Source of the DNA: Polyangium sp. 15x6
GTDB taxonomy: Bacteria > Myxococcota_A > Polyangia > Polyangiales > Polyangiaceae
Direction of reading: 5' to 3'
DNA: 64,000 nt
Assembly (NCBI RefSeq): GCF_029960785.1
Contig: NZ_JASBQE010000006.1
Span: forward strand, 124,001 to 188,000
Shown: positions 44,761 through 53,360 of the stretch, one piece after another
How the letters are laid out: each line of letters opens with the position of its first letter
How positions within the stretch are numbered: position 1 is the first letter of the stretch
The notes under the pieces: model-generated
What the model was told of the DNA's origin: nothing
Database searches by the model: none
What the model saw: the letters and a program-made list of their open reading frames with translations, nothing else
Made by a program: the position numbers and the translations under genes

Positions 44761-45732
44761 ATGAACCAGGTTCGCGTGGGGCTCCTCGTGGCGGCTGCGC
44801 TGCTGGCCATGCCGTTGACGGCGGCAGCGCAACCGAAGAAGGATCAACCGAAGGAGATCAACCTCGACGACGAGGGAGCCGAGAAGCCTGCTGAAGCGCC
44901 CGCCGAGGGCGAGGCTGCCGGCACCGGCGAGGGTGAGGGCGAGACTCCTGGCGGCGAGGGTGAAGGCCTCGGGGACATCTGTAAGATCGATCCCTCGGCC
45001 TGCCCGAGCATCAACATGGATGAGGCCGCGAAGCGGGACATCAACGCTGAGATGTACGCGGTGCAGCAGATCTACGCGCTGCGCCGGTTCCGCTTCGAGA
45101 TCACGCCCTACTTCGGGATCACGATGAACGACCAGTTCGTCGCGCACCCCGCGCCCGGGCTCGGTCTCAACTTCTACATCACGAACGTGCTCGCGGTCGG
45201 GGTCAACGGCAACTTCTACGCCGGACTGAACTCGCCCTCGAACTTCAACTTCCAGACGAGCCGCGCGGCGCGCGTCGGTATTCCGATCACGGAGTACGCC
45301 TGGAACGCGAACGCGAACTTCTCGTACGTGCCTGCGTACGGCAAGTTCGCCGGGTTCGGCGACTTCATCTTCCACTACGACTTCTACGTGCTCGGTGGCG
45401 TAGGTGCGATCGCTACGCGCCCGATCGCCGTCGTCGATCCCGACAACCGCACGTTCGAGTTCAAGCCTCGGCTGTCGTTCCACGTCGGCGGCGGGCTCCG
45501 CATCTTCTTCAACCGATGGTTCGCGGTCGTGGCGGAGCTCAGCGACTACATCTTCTTCGACGAGCTCGAGAACCCGGGTATCGCGATCGGCAACGACGTC
45601 AACGGCAATCCGAAAGCACAGGATCCGACGACTTGGACCGCGCCCGAGACGAGCTTCACCAACAACGTCCAGGCACAGGTCGGGTTTTCGGTCTTCCTGC
45701 CGTTCAGCTGGGAATACCGGCTGCCCAAGTGA
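44761..45732 (+). CDS. Outer-membrane beta-barrel protein (Glt-associated type), first of a paralogous pair
   Basis: 323 aa. The ATG is chosen because GGAAGGG lies six bases upstream. Signal peptide VRVGLLVAAALLAMPLTAAA-Q, then a Glu/Gly/Pro-rich linker (about 22-75), then alternating aromatic beta strands (FRFEITPYFGITMND, GLGLNFYITNVLAVGVNGNF, FEFKPRLSFHVGGGLRIFF) ending in VFLPFSWEYRLPK. This resembles the myxobacterial OMP_myx-type barrel, which includes GltA/GltB, tandem paralogous outer-membrane proteins of the M. xanthus gliding machine. Pairing with the next gene and closeness to gltC-I homologues support that reading; which of the two names applies is unclear. Confidence 0.75.
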   Translation: MNQVRVGLLVAAALLAMPLTAAAQPKKDQPKEINLDDEGAEKPAEAPAEGEAAGTGEGEGETPGGEGEGLGDICKIDPSACPSINMDEAAKRDINAEMYAVQQIYALRRFRFEITPYFGITMNDQFVAHPAPGLGLNFYITNVLAVGVNGNFYAGLNSPSNFNFQTSRAARVGIPITEYAWNANANFSYVPAYGKFAGFGDFIFHYDFYVLGGVGAIATRPIAVVDPDNRTFEFKPRLSFHVGGGLRIFFNRWFAVVAELSDYIFFDELENPGIAIGNDVNGNPKAQDPTTWTAPETSFTNNVQAQVGFSVFLPFSWEYRLPK

Positions 45733-45795
45733 GCCGAGGGGCAGCGAGGCGTGCAAGGAACATCCGGGACGATTCAGCCAAGTACGGGGACATGC

Positions 45796-46728
45796 ATGAT
45801 GCGTCGATTCGTGAATAGCCTTTGCGCGTCTCGCCTGCTCCGCAGGGGCATGCTCGCGGCGCTCACGGGATGTGCAGCGCTCGCCATGAGCGCAGGTGCC
45901 GAAGCGCAGGAGATTCAGCTCACGGGTCCCCTCGCGGGGGCCCCGGCCGTACGGAAGTTGCGCCTGCATCGCGCGGGCCGCATCGAAATTACGCCGAGCG
46001 CCTCCTTCACACTGCTCGACGAGTACCAGCGCACGATCATGCCAGGTCTGCGCGTGATGTACCACCCGACCGACTGGCTCGGGGTCGGCCTCTGGGGCGG
46101 CTACGGCATCCAGTCGACGACGTCGCTCACCGACGAGCTGCAGGTGAAGGCGATCGACGAGCGGAACTGCCCTGCGGACTCGAACACGGCGACCGATACG
46201 GCCTGCAAGCTGACGGCCGTCAACCTGACCCGCGGCAACCTCGCCCAGGATCAGCTCGGCCGCATGCAGTGGGTCGCGGCGCCGCAGATCACGGTCGTTC
46301 CGTTCCGCGGCAAGCTGTCGCTGTTCGCGGCGCTCTTCGTCGACACCGACATCAGCTTCTTCGTCGGTCCGGCGGTCATCGGCGTGCAGGAGCGCAAGCC
46401 CTGCGGCAAGGACAACGACGGCAACACTCTCGCCGATACCCCGTGCGCGTCCCAGGGCTCGTTCGAGCTCGAGAGCCGCATCGCCTTCGCGCCCACGTTC
46501 GGCGTCGGCTGGAACTTCTACCCGACGTCGTTCTTCGGCTTCGGCGCGGAGTGGAGGGCGCTGCCCTTCGCGTGGAACACGTCCGGCTTCGACAACGCCG
46601 GCGCGGGCAACGACGAGGCCTTCCCCGACACCGCGGTCAACAACAAAGATCGGCAGTTCCGCATGAACAGCATGATCTCCGTCAACCTGATGTTCTCCCT
46701 CCCCATGAAGGTGAAGAACAGCGACTGA
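45796..46728 (+). CDS. Outer-membrane beta-barrel protein (Glt-associated type), second of the pair
   Basis: 310 aa. The ATG-ATG start has GGGGA upstream; signal peptide near 15-36 (GMLAALTGCAALAMSAGAEA-Q). It shares with its neighbour the start of the barrel (R-x-x-EITPSASFTLLDEYQ against FEITPYFGITMNDQF), the GLGV strand pattern and an aromatic strand-rich C-terminus (VNLMFSLPMKVKNSD). A Cys-containing loop (CPADSNTATDTACKLT) is unique to this copy. The 63-base gap and same strand indicate an operon from the promoter at 44619. Likely a GltA/GltB-type partner barrel. Confidence 0.75.
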   Translation: MMRRFVNSLCASRLLRRGMLAALTGCAALAMSAGAEAQEIQLTGPLAGAPAVRKLRLHRAGRIEITPSASFTLLDEYQRTIMPGLRVMYHPTDWLGVGLWGGYGIQSTTSLTDELQVKAIDERNCPADSNTATDTACKLTAVNLTRGNLAQDQLGRMQWVAAPQITVVPFRGKLSLFAALFVDTDISFFVGPAVIGVQERKPCGKDNDGNTLADTPCASQGSFELESRIAFAPTFGVGWNFYPTSFFGFGAEWRALPFAWNTSGFDNAGAGNDEAFPDTAVNNKDRQFRMNSMISVNLMFSLPMKVKNSD

Positions 46729-46962
46729 CGAAGACGAAGCCGGCTGCACCACAGCCGATGACACGCCCCGGGATGCAGGCGGCCGAGACGGAGACCCAAA
46801 GCTCCGCGACGTCGCAAGCATCACGGGGCGTGCCGCTTTCGAAGCCCCGCTGGCAGGGGCAGCGTGCTCGGCAAGAGGTCGAGCACTTGCTTTGTCCCTG
46901 GCGAGGGCCTATGCGAAGCCTGCTCCAGCCCTCCCCCTGCCGGGCCGGAGCGCGAGGTAGAG

Positions 46963-47742
46963 GTGGGCATTTTCGACTTCCTCCGTAGCAAGGGCGCGAA
47001 GAGCGCGCCTCCGTCGGGCAACGCGCCCGCCGTCGACAAGAAGATCGCCGGGCCGGCCAAGGTCGTCGCGGACAAACGCGCCCAGACCTACGACCGCCTG
47101 GAGGCCATTCAGGCCCTCGTCGACATGAAGACGCCGGAGGCAGCCGCCGCGCTCCTCAAGCGCTTCAACTTCACGATCGATCCGTCGATCACCGACGCCG
47201 AAGAGAAGGATCTCGCGTTCCGGGGCATCGTCGCCGCAGGCAAGGACGTCGTGCCCGCGGTCATCGAGTTCTGCACGAAGGCCGAGGCGCTGACGTGGCC
47301 GCTCAAGGTGCTCGATGCCGTGCTCGACGATGACGCGTACCGCGAAGAGCTGCTCGATCTGCTCGAGGGCTTCGACACCGAGTACGCGCGCAACGTCGAG
47401 CCGAAGATCCAGATCATCCAGGCGCTCGAAGAGGTCGTGCACGAGGACGTGCGCACGGCGGTGGAGCGCTTCTTCGAGGATGTCAACGAGACCGTGCGCT
47501 TCCACGCGGTGCAGACGACGTTCGCGCAGGCGATGCCCGAGAGCGTCAAGCCGCTCATCGAGCTGCTCGTGAACGAGGAGTCGGTCCGCGTGAAGAACAA
47601 GGTCGCCGAAGGCCTGCTCGTGCGCGGCTGGGCGATCCCCGAGGATCGTAGGGATGCCGTCGCCGACGCACTCGGCGACACCGGCGGCTACACCGTCGGC
47701 GACGGCGGCAAGATCGTGAAGCGTTCGCTCCGCTTCGGTTGA
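46963..47742 (+). CDS. Cytoplasmic HEAT-repeat protein
   Basis: 259 aa. GTG 46963 follows GAGGTAGAG and begins MGIFDFLRSKG, a typical soluble start; the frame reaching back to 46864 is low-complexity. HEAT-like helical repeats span about 45-235 (AIQALVDMKTPEAAAALLKR, IQIIQALEEVVHEDVRTAVE, VKPLIELLVNEESVRVKNKV). No signal or TM. Function unknown; it follows the barrel pair by 234 bases. Confidence 0.8.
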   Translation: MGIFDFLRSKGAKSAPPSGNAPAVDKKIAGPAKVVADKRAQTYDRLEAIQALVDMKTPEAAAALLKRFNFTIDPSITDAEEKDLAFRGIVAAGKDVVPAVIEFCTKAEALTWPLKVLDAVLDDDAYREELLDLLEGFDTEYARNVEPKIQIIQALEEVVHEDVRTAVERFFEDVNETVRFHAVQTTFAQAMPESVKPLIELLVNEESVRVKNKVAEGLLVRGWAIPEDRRDAVADALGDTGGYTVGDGGKIVKRSLRFG

Positions 47743-47945
47743 TCCAAACGCGTAGCAGATTGCGCGCCTCCCCGGCGCGCTCGAGCACCAAGACCGCCCT
47801 TCGTCCGTGTTGACAGCGCGGGCCACGCTGAAAGAGGATCCGCGTTGCCCCGGCATGTTCGGGGTGTGTCGACGGCCCAGCGGCAGCCGCGCGAACACCG
47901 CGCACGCTCCCCGGCACCACTCGACGGAAAGCGAGCATCCCAGGC

Positions 47946-49592
47946 GTGAGGGGACATCGATCGACGCGCCTTCCGCACGTGGTTGCATCCGGGCTCGCCG
48001 CTCTTGCCACGGCGATCACCGTGCATCCGCGTGACGCGCGTGCCCTCGACTTCGAGGTGCAGAGCGACACCGCAGCGCAGGCGTACCAAGTCGCGAGCCC
48101 GTGGGGCGATACGATCCTCGATCGGCGTCGCCTCATGCAGAGTTTGTCGCTCGGCGTGTACAACCTGCAGGGCGACCACGTCCCGGGGCGCGCTGATTTT
48201 TCGGTCGTGCTCCGGGTGCGCCTCGACGCCGACTTCGGGATCAACGGCCACCTCGGCGACGCCGATCGCGGCGGCGAGACGAGCTACCTGACCGAGGCGG
48301 GCCCCGGCGTGCGCTTCGTGCCGGGCCTGCAGCAGGCGCCGATCGATCTCATGTACGCGTACGTCGAGGGTCGAAACCTCGTGAACGGCTGGCTCGGCTT
48401 CCGCGCGGGCCGGCAGTACGTCGTCGACTCGCTCGGCTGGTGGTCGTTCGACGGCGCGCTCGCGCGCGTGACGACGCCGTACTTCGTGCAGGCCGAGTTC
48501 TACGGCGGGCTCGAGCAGCGCGGCGGGCTCCCGCTGTCGACGTCGCGCTACGAGCGGCCGGGCGTTTGGCGCGGCAACCACGCGGGCTTCGGCACCGCGA
48601 GCGATCAGCCGAGCGTGACGGACTACCCTTCGTATCAGTACACGCAGCCCGCGCCCGCGTTCGGCGTCGCGCTCGAGAGCAACGGGCCGAGCTGGATCCA
48701 CGGGCGGCTCTCGTATCGACGCGTCTACAACATGGGCACGTCGGTGACGCAGCAGTTCCCCGATCCGACGGGCGGTTATCGCACCGCGAACGGGCTGCGC
48801 GTGTCGCAGGATCGGCTGGGCTACGCGCTCGATCTCAACAAGAGCGATCTCGGCGCGATCAAGGGCGGCTTCACGTACGACTTCTACAACCAGATCGTCG
48901 GCTCGTATTACGGCGGGGTCGAGGCGTACCTGGGCAAACGCGCGACCGTGGGCGCGGACATCGACTACTTCGTGCCGACCTTCGACGCGGACTCGATCTT
49001 CAACTGGTTCACGAAGAGCCCCATCACGACGGCGACGGCGCGCGTCTGGGTCGCGCCGACGCAGAGGCTCGATCTCTCGGCCTACGGCGGCGTGCGCATC
49101 TGGATGGCCGACGGCGATCCCGAGACGTTCGGCACGGAGCAGTGCCGTGCCTCCGGGCTCTGCAGCGGCGATCAGGAGATCGATCCGGCGAACTCGAAGA
49201 CCTTCACCCGCGATCCTGACAACCGCGCGACCTCGTCGACGATCGACGCGCTCGCGAACGTGTCCGGTCGATATCGCTTCGGCACGGGCGAGGTGGGGCT
49301 GCGCGGCATGATGCAGGCAGGCGCGCGTGGGCACACGGGAGGCGCGGATCTCTCGGGCGAGAAGCGCTTCGACGGAGGGCGTTATCGCGTGGGTGGGCGC
49401 GTCTCGCTCTACGACTGGAACGACCCGCTGCGGCCCGATCGCGGCGCGACGTCGTTCGGCTACGTCCTCGGCGCGGGCGTCCGGCCCGTGCAACAAGCCG
49501 ACCTGCGGATCGAGTGGGAGCACGACATGAACCGGCTCGTCGGGCAGCGCTTCCGCATCGTGGCGCTCCTCAACTTGAGGCTCGGCGGATGA
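47946..49592 (+). CDS. Outer-membrane beta-barrel (porin-like), coupled to a multiheme cytochrome
   Basis: 548 aa, GTG start. A short Arg-rich N-terminus and hydrophobic segment (VVASGLAALATAITV) act as signal peptide, cleaved near ARA-LDF. Alternating strands rich in Tyr, Trp and Gly span the whole mature protein (VNGWLGFRAGRQYVVDSLGW, WIHGRLSYRRVYNMGTS, IRIWMADGD, FRIVALLNLRLGG ending). No Cys pair of the MtrB kind is present at the N-terminus. Its stop overlaps the cytochrome start (ATGA), so barrel and cytochrome are made together, as in porin-cytochrome conduits. A Glt-type outer-membrane barrel such as GltH is the alternative. Confidence 0.75.
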   Translation: MRGHRSTRLPHVVASGLAALATAITVHPRDARALDFEVQSDTAAQAYQVASPWGDTILDRRRLMQSLSLGVYNLQGDHVPGRADFSVVLRVRLDADFGINGHLGDADRGGETSYLTEAGPGVRFVPGLQQAPIDLMYAYVEGRNLVNGWLGFRAGRQYVVDSLGWWSFDGALARVTTPYFVQAEFYGGLEQRGGLPLSTSRYERPGVWRGNHAGFGTASDQPSVTDYPSYQYTQPAPAFGVALESNGPSWIHGRLSYRRVYNMGTSVTQQFPDPTGGYRTANGLRVSQDRLGYALDLNKSDLGAIKGGFTYDFYNQIVGSYYGGVEAYLGKRATVGADIDYFVPTFDADSIFNWFTKSPITTATARVWVAPTQRLDLSAYGGVRIWMADGDPETFGTEQCRASGLCSGDQEIDPANSKTFTRDPDNRATSSTIDALANVSGRYRFGTGEVGLRGMMQAGARGHTGGADLSGEKRFDGGRYRVGGRVSLYDWNDPLRPDRGATSFGYVLGAGVRPVQQADLRIEWEHDMNRLVGQRFRIVALLNLRLGG

Positions 49593-51001
49593 TGATGAAC
49601 GCCTCCAAGCGACGCGCAGAGAGCGCACGCAAGACGCGGCGGCCGAACGGCCGACCGCTGCCGGGATGGCTCGCCTTCGTAGCGTGCCTGTCGGCCCTCG
49701 TCCTCGGCCTCGTGGGGCCCGATGCGTCCGCTCGAGCGGCCGACGATGCGCCTCCCGCGGAGCCCGCCGCGCCCCCGGCGCCGCCTCCGGGTGGCTACAA
49801 GAGCGGGCTCCATCCGATGCCGAACGACGCGGAGACGCCGCTCGCGTTCATGCCTCCGGGCAGCGCGGCGAGCCCCGTGCCGAGCGAGGAGATCTACCCG
49901 CCGCAGACGATCACGATCCGCTTCAACCACAAGAAGCACACGAAGGATCTCAAGCAGACCTGCAAGTCGTGCCACGCGGCCGCGTACACGAGCGACAAGG
50001 TCGCCGATCGGCTCATGCCGAAGGCCGAGCAGTGCGACGCCTGTCACGACGTCGATCACTCGGACCTCAACGCCGTGAAGGCCGGCACGGACGCGAACGG
50101 GCAGTGCGTCTTCTGCCACATCGGCGACAAGGCGGGCGAGAAGGGCACGGTCGCGCCGATGGTGCTGCCGAACGCGAACCTCGTGTTCACGCACAAGAAG
50201 CACCTCGACCGGAACATCCAGTGCGGGCAGTGCCACGGGCAGGTGGGCGAGCTCGAGCTCGCGACGCGTGATCAGCTCCCGCGCATGTCCGGCTGCTTTG
50301 CTTGCCACAACATGAGCGGCGCGGCGCAGGGCCAGGCGAAGGGCGCGTGCACGACGTGCCACACGGCCCGGAACGACGGCCGCATGATCACGAGCTTCAC
50401 GACGGGCAACCTCGTGCCGCCGCAGTGGATGCACAACGCGGCGCACACGCCCGACTTCATCGAGCGGCACAAGGCGGTCGCCGCGAACGACAGCGCCTTC
50501 TGCGGGAGCTGCCACACGACGAACGAGTGCACCGACTGCCACGACGGCCGCGTCCGTCCCCGCAAGGTCCACCCGAACGACTGGCTCTCGATCCACGCCC
50601 AGTCCGCGCGGCAGGACAACCCGCGCTGCGCGAGCTGCCATCAGGCCCAGACGTTCTGCGCCGACTGCCACCGCCGCGTCGGCGTCGCGCGCGACACCGC
50701 GAGCGGAAACCGCCTCGCGGGCCGCCGCTTCCATCCGCCCGCCGCGGAGTTCACGACCGCGCCGCGCGGGCCGAACCATCACGCGTGGGAGGCGATGCGG
50801 AACTTGAACGCCTGCGTGTCCTGTCACACGGAGCGTGACTGTGCGACGTGCCACGCGACGAAGGGCCTCTCCGGCGGGCATGGCGTGAACCCGCACCCGC
50901 TCGGTTTCCGGGACAAATGCGGCGCTGCGTTCGCGAGAAACCCGCGTCCGTGCCTCGTTTGCCACCAGTCGAGCGACCCGCTCGTGAGGGCGTGCCAATG
51001 A
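49589..51001 (+). CDS. Periplasmic multiheme c-type cytochrome (13 CxxCH)
   Basis: 470 aa. Three consecutive ATGs occur; the first overlaps the barrel stop. One hydrophobic segment (GWLAFVACLSALVLGLVG) acts as signal peptide or anchor, then a Pro/Ala linker. I count 13 CxxCH motifs: CKSCH, CDACH, CVFCH, CGQCH, CFACH, CTTCH, CGSCH, CTDCH, CASCH, CADCH, CVSCH, CATCH, CLVCH, with many extra His that can serve as distal ligands (FNHKKH, FTHKKH). This is a cytochrome c3/c7-like electron wire. With the overlapping barrel it could carry electrons across the outer membrane; the redox partner is not evident. Confidence 0.9.
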   Translation: MMMNASKRRAESARKTRRPNGRPLPGWLAFVACLSALVLGLVGPDASARAADDAPPAEPAAPPAPPPGGYKSGLHPMPNDAETPLAFMPPGSAASPVPSEEIYPPQTITIRFNHKKHTKDLKQTCKSCHAAAYTSDKVADRLMPKAEQCDACHDVDHSDLNAVKAGTDANGQCVFCHIGDKAGEKGTVAPMVLPNANLVFTHKKHLDRNIQCGQCHGQVGELELATRDQLPRMSGCFACHNMSGAAQGQAKGACTTCHTARNDGRMITSFTTGNLVPPQWMHNAAHTPDFIERHKAVAANDSAFCGSCHTTNECTDCHDGRVRPRKVHPNDWLSIHAQSARQDNPRCASCHQAQTFCADCHRRVGVARDTASGNRLAGRRFHPPAAEFTTAPRGPNHHAWEAMRNLNACVSCHTERDCATCHATKGLSGGHGVNPHPLGFRDKCGAAFARNPRPCLVCHQSSDPLVRACQ

Positions 51002-51084
51002 AAGGCCAACATCCGTCGTGGTCTGCGCGCGAGGTCTCCGGTCCGCCGGACGGGGCACGGCTCCCGAAACCTCCGACATATTCC

Positions 51085-51114
51085 TTGCACAGCCCTTCTG
51101 GCGACGGGTATAGC
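51085..51114 (+). promoter_or_regulatory. Sigma-70-type promoter for the small gene/heme lipoprotein
   Basis: TTGCAC, 18-base spacer, TATAGC. Predicted start near 51121, about 55 bases before the GTG at 51176. It gives the downstream pair independent expression from the cytochrome. Confidence 0.6.
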
Positions 51115-51175
51115 GAAGGGCGACGGTGCGCTTCCTCCCCCGCGGTGGCCGCACGCGTCGTCAAGGAGAACGGGT

Positions 51176-51430
51176 GTGAAGGAGCTGATCAAGTACCTGC
51201 TCGACAATCTTTACCTCGACTTCCAGGGCGAAATCACGCTGGAGACCGTGCGGGGCTTCCTCCGAGAAGACGACGGCCGGGAAGCGCGGCAGTTGCTCGC
51301 GAAGCTCATCGAGGAGAAGGGGGTCGACGAGATGCTCATCACCCTGGCCGACTGCTTGCGGGAGCACATCCGGACCGGCGTGAACGAGAGGGTCATCCAG
51401 GAGCAGCTCTCGACCTACTCCGAGAGCTGA
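51176..51430 (+). CDS. Small acidic cytosolic protein (84 aa)
   Basis: GTG start with AAGGAGAAC eight bases upstream. The sequence is helical and charged (LIKYLLDNLYLDFQGEITLE, REARQLLAKLIEEKGVDEML), with no signal peptide and one Cys. It looks like a genuine small soluble protein, possibly an adaptor; family not recognised. Its stop TGA overlaps the next gene's probable CTG start as CTGA. Confidence 0.75.
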   Translation: MKELIKYLLDNLYLDFQGEITLETVRGFLREDDGREARQLLAKLIEEKGVDEMLITLADCLREHIRTGVNERVIQEQLSTYSES

Positions 51431-52554
51431 TCCGCCCAAGAGGCCTTTCCTTCGCCCCGCGCGCCCTCCGCGCCGCCCTGCTCCCCCTCGCCCTGCCCCT
51501 CGTCGGTTGCGACGTAGGCAGCCCCGAGCGCGAGGCCATCGACGCACCCCCTGTCCATCTGGTCGAAGTCGAGCTGTCCGGGCTCGACGCCGGCGGTCAG
51601 CCGACGACGCTGACGCTGACGCCGAGCGCGCCCGCCCCCACGGACGACAGCCGCGCGCTCTCGACGACGAGCGTGCGCATCACGTTCGATCGGTTCCTCT
51701 TGCCCAGCGAGGCGATCCGGCAAGCGATCTGCCTGCAGCCGAGCGCGGAGCCCGTGCCGACGGCATCGCAGTGCAGGCAGGGAGTGTTCCTGGAGCCGAG
51801 CTACGACCCGGTGCATCGGCGCGTCACATACCGCCTGCCCGCGATGACGGCGCTCGTCCCCGACACGAAATACTGGCTCACGGTGCTCGCGGCGACCGAG
51901 GCCTCGCCGTTCGGCGTGCGCGCGTTCGACGGCGCGCCGCTCGAGGCGAACGTGGTCCTGCAGTTCACCACGGCCGCGATGGATCTGGCCGGCGGGCCCG
52001 TGGATCCGGCGCTCGACGAGGCAGCGCGGCGCGCGGCGTCCGAGGAGCTCTTCTGCACGGCGAGCGCGTGCGTGGCGTCGTGCGCCGTGGATGATCAGCT
52101 CTGCATCGACAAGTGCCCCGTCTCGAAGAGCCTAGTGGTCGGCTGCGGCGGCTGCCACGGGCCGCTCGAGGTCGGCTTGGCGGCGATGGGGCTCGATCTG
52201 TCGGGCGCGGAGCGGATCCCGGCGATGATCGGACGCGTCGCGAACCAGACGCAGACGGGCGAGCAGGCCGACGAGGTGGACCTCCGGCCGCGCCGCTTCG
52301 GACGGGCGATGCCGCACGTCGACCCGGGCAACGCGGGCAACAGCTACCTGCTCTACAAGATGCTCGCGAGCCCGATCTACGCGCGCATGGACGCCGCGAA
52401 GGGGCTCGCGGCGGGCGAGATCGACAGGCTGCGCGCGTCGGTCGTGGTGGGGTTGCCGATGCCCCCGTACGACCTCTACGCCGCGCCGGAGTCGAGCCTG
52501 GAGGCGCTCAGCGCGTGGATCACCACGGGCGCCGAGACGCCCGCCTGCCCCTGA
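51427..52554 (+). CDS. Lipoprotein with Ig-like domain and a single heme-binding CxxCH
   Basis: 375 aa if started at CTG 51427. No ATG, GTG or TTG exists in frame between the upstream gene's body and the lipoprotein signal (RALRAALLPLALPLVGC, Cys about residue 26), so a CTG overlapping the previous stop is the most economical start. The mature protein has an Ig-like region (about 35-190; VRITFDRFLLP, YWLTVLAATE), a Cys cluster (CTASACVASC, CIDKCP) and CGGCHG at 240-245, a c-type heme site. A C-terminal helical part ending near MPPYDLY...AWITTGAE resembles small cytochrome c domains. Predicted outer-membrane lipoprotein, perhaps a terminal acceptor of the neighbouring cytochrome. Confidence 0.72.
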   Translation: MIRPRGLSFAPRALRAALLPLALPLVGCDVGSPEREAIDAPPVHLVEVELSGLDAGGQPTTLTLTPSAPAPTDDSRALSTTSVRITFDRFLLPSEAIRQAICLQPSAEPVPTASQCRQGVFLEPSYDPVHRRVTYRLPAMTALVPDTKYWLTVLAATEASPFGVRAFDGAPLEANVVLQFTTAAMDLAGGPVDPALDEAARRAASEELFCTASACVASCAVDDQLCIDKCPVSKSLVVGCGGCHGPLEVGLAAMGLDLSGAERIPAMIGRVANQTQTGEQADEVDLRPRRFGRAMPHVDPGNAGNSYLLYKMLASPIYARMDAAKGLAAGEIDRLRASVVVGLPMPPYDLYAAPESSLEALSAWITTGAETPACP

Positions 52555-52567
52555 AGCAGACGCCTTC

Positions 52568-52586
52568 GGCGTGATAGGGTCACGCC
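52568..52586 (+). promoter_or_regulatory. Perfect dyad abutting the ATG of the DUF3105 gene
   Basis: GGCGTGA-TAGGG-TCACGCC ends exactly at the base before ATG 52587. A TAGGGT -10-like box lies inside it, six bases before the ATG, so it may be a leaderless promoter overlapped by an operator. Confidence 0.45.
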
Positions 52587-53249
52587 ATGCCTTACGAGCT
52601 TTTCCGTGGCGCGCTCGCCTGTGCGCTTGTCTTCGTGTCGCTCGGGATCGTGGGGTGCGGCGAGGACGCGCCGGTGGGGCCGACGGGGCCGCAGCAAACC
52701 GAGGTGCTGCGGCCGGACGCGGCTCCGCTGCCCGGCGAGACGGAGTGCCGCGTCGTGAAGACGACGAACATCCCGGTCGCGTCGGCGGCCCACGTGGAGC
52801 TCTGCACGGACGTCTCGTACGAGACGAACCCGCCGAGCGGAGGAGACCACTGGGGTCAGTGGGCGGCGTTCAAGAAGTACACGACGCCCGTGCCGCGCGA
52901 GATGTACGTGCACGATCTGGAGCACGGCGCCGTGGTGCTGTCGTATCGCTGCGACGACGCGTGTCCGGAGGTCGTGGCGGCGCTCGAGAAGGTGTTCGAC
53001 GAGGCCACGGCGGATCCGCTGTGCTTGTCGGGCGGCGCGGGGCCCAAGGCGCGGCTCGTGCTCACGCCGGACAAGGACCTCGACACGCCGATCGCCGCGG
53101 CCGCGTGGGGCGCGACCTACACGGCGACGTGCATCGACACGCCGTCGCTCGCGGCGTTCGTGGCGGAGGCGTACGGCAAGGGGCCCGAGTCGCTCTGCTA
53201 CGACGGCGTCGACATCGAGGCAGCCCCGCTGACCTGCTCCGGGAACTGA
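52587..53249 (+). CDS. DUF3105 lipoprotein
   Basis: 220 aa. Lipoprotein signal with Cys near 24 (ALVFVSLGIVGCG). The DUF3105 signature is clear: TNPPSGGDHWGQWAAF, VPREMYVHDLEHGAVVLSYR. The mature part has paired Cys (CRVVK, CTDVS, CDDAC). The family is exported with an unknown biochemical role; conserved His residues suggest metal binding. It lies 32 bases after the heme lipoprotein but has its own dyad/promoter-like element. Confidence 0.85.
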   Translation: MPYELFRGALACALVFVSLGIVGCGEDAPVGPTGPQQTEVLRPDAAPLPGETECRVVKTTNIPVASAAHVELCTDVSYETNPPSGGDHWGQWAAFKKYTTPVPREMYVHDLEHGAVVLSYRCDDACPEVVAALEKVFDEATADPLCLSGGAGPKARLVLTPDKDLDTPIAAAAWGATYTATCIDTPSLAAFVAEAYGKGPESLCYDGVDIEAAPLTCSGN

Positions 53250-53322
53250 GCTTCCGTTCGCGGCCCGGCCCTCCCCTCCCCTGCCCCGGCAGCGCGTCGA
53301 GCAGGCGCTCATGCCACCGACG

Positions 53323-53351
53323 TTGACACCTCGAGGCAGAGGTCGAACACT
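53323..53351 (+). promoter_or_regulatory. Possible promoter giving a leaderless message for the kinase/sigma-54 activator gene
   Basis: TTGACA, 17-base spacer, AACACT. Transcription would start at or just before the ATG at 53361, which lacks a Shine-Dalgarno. The -10 is weak. Confidence 0.35.
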
Positions 53352-53360
53352 CGATTCCCG

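Noticed and set aside
47946-49592. Barrel named as GltH
   Set aside because: The overlap with a 13-heme cytochrome better supports a porin-cytochrome role; no sequence feature specific to GltH could be confirmed by eye.
50998-51426. ATG overlapping the cytochrome stop as a start for the heme lipoprotein
   Set aside because: It would add 143 residues of Arg/Pro/Gly-rich sequence ahead of a lipoprotein signal and run out of frame through the well-formed 84-aa gene.
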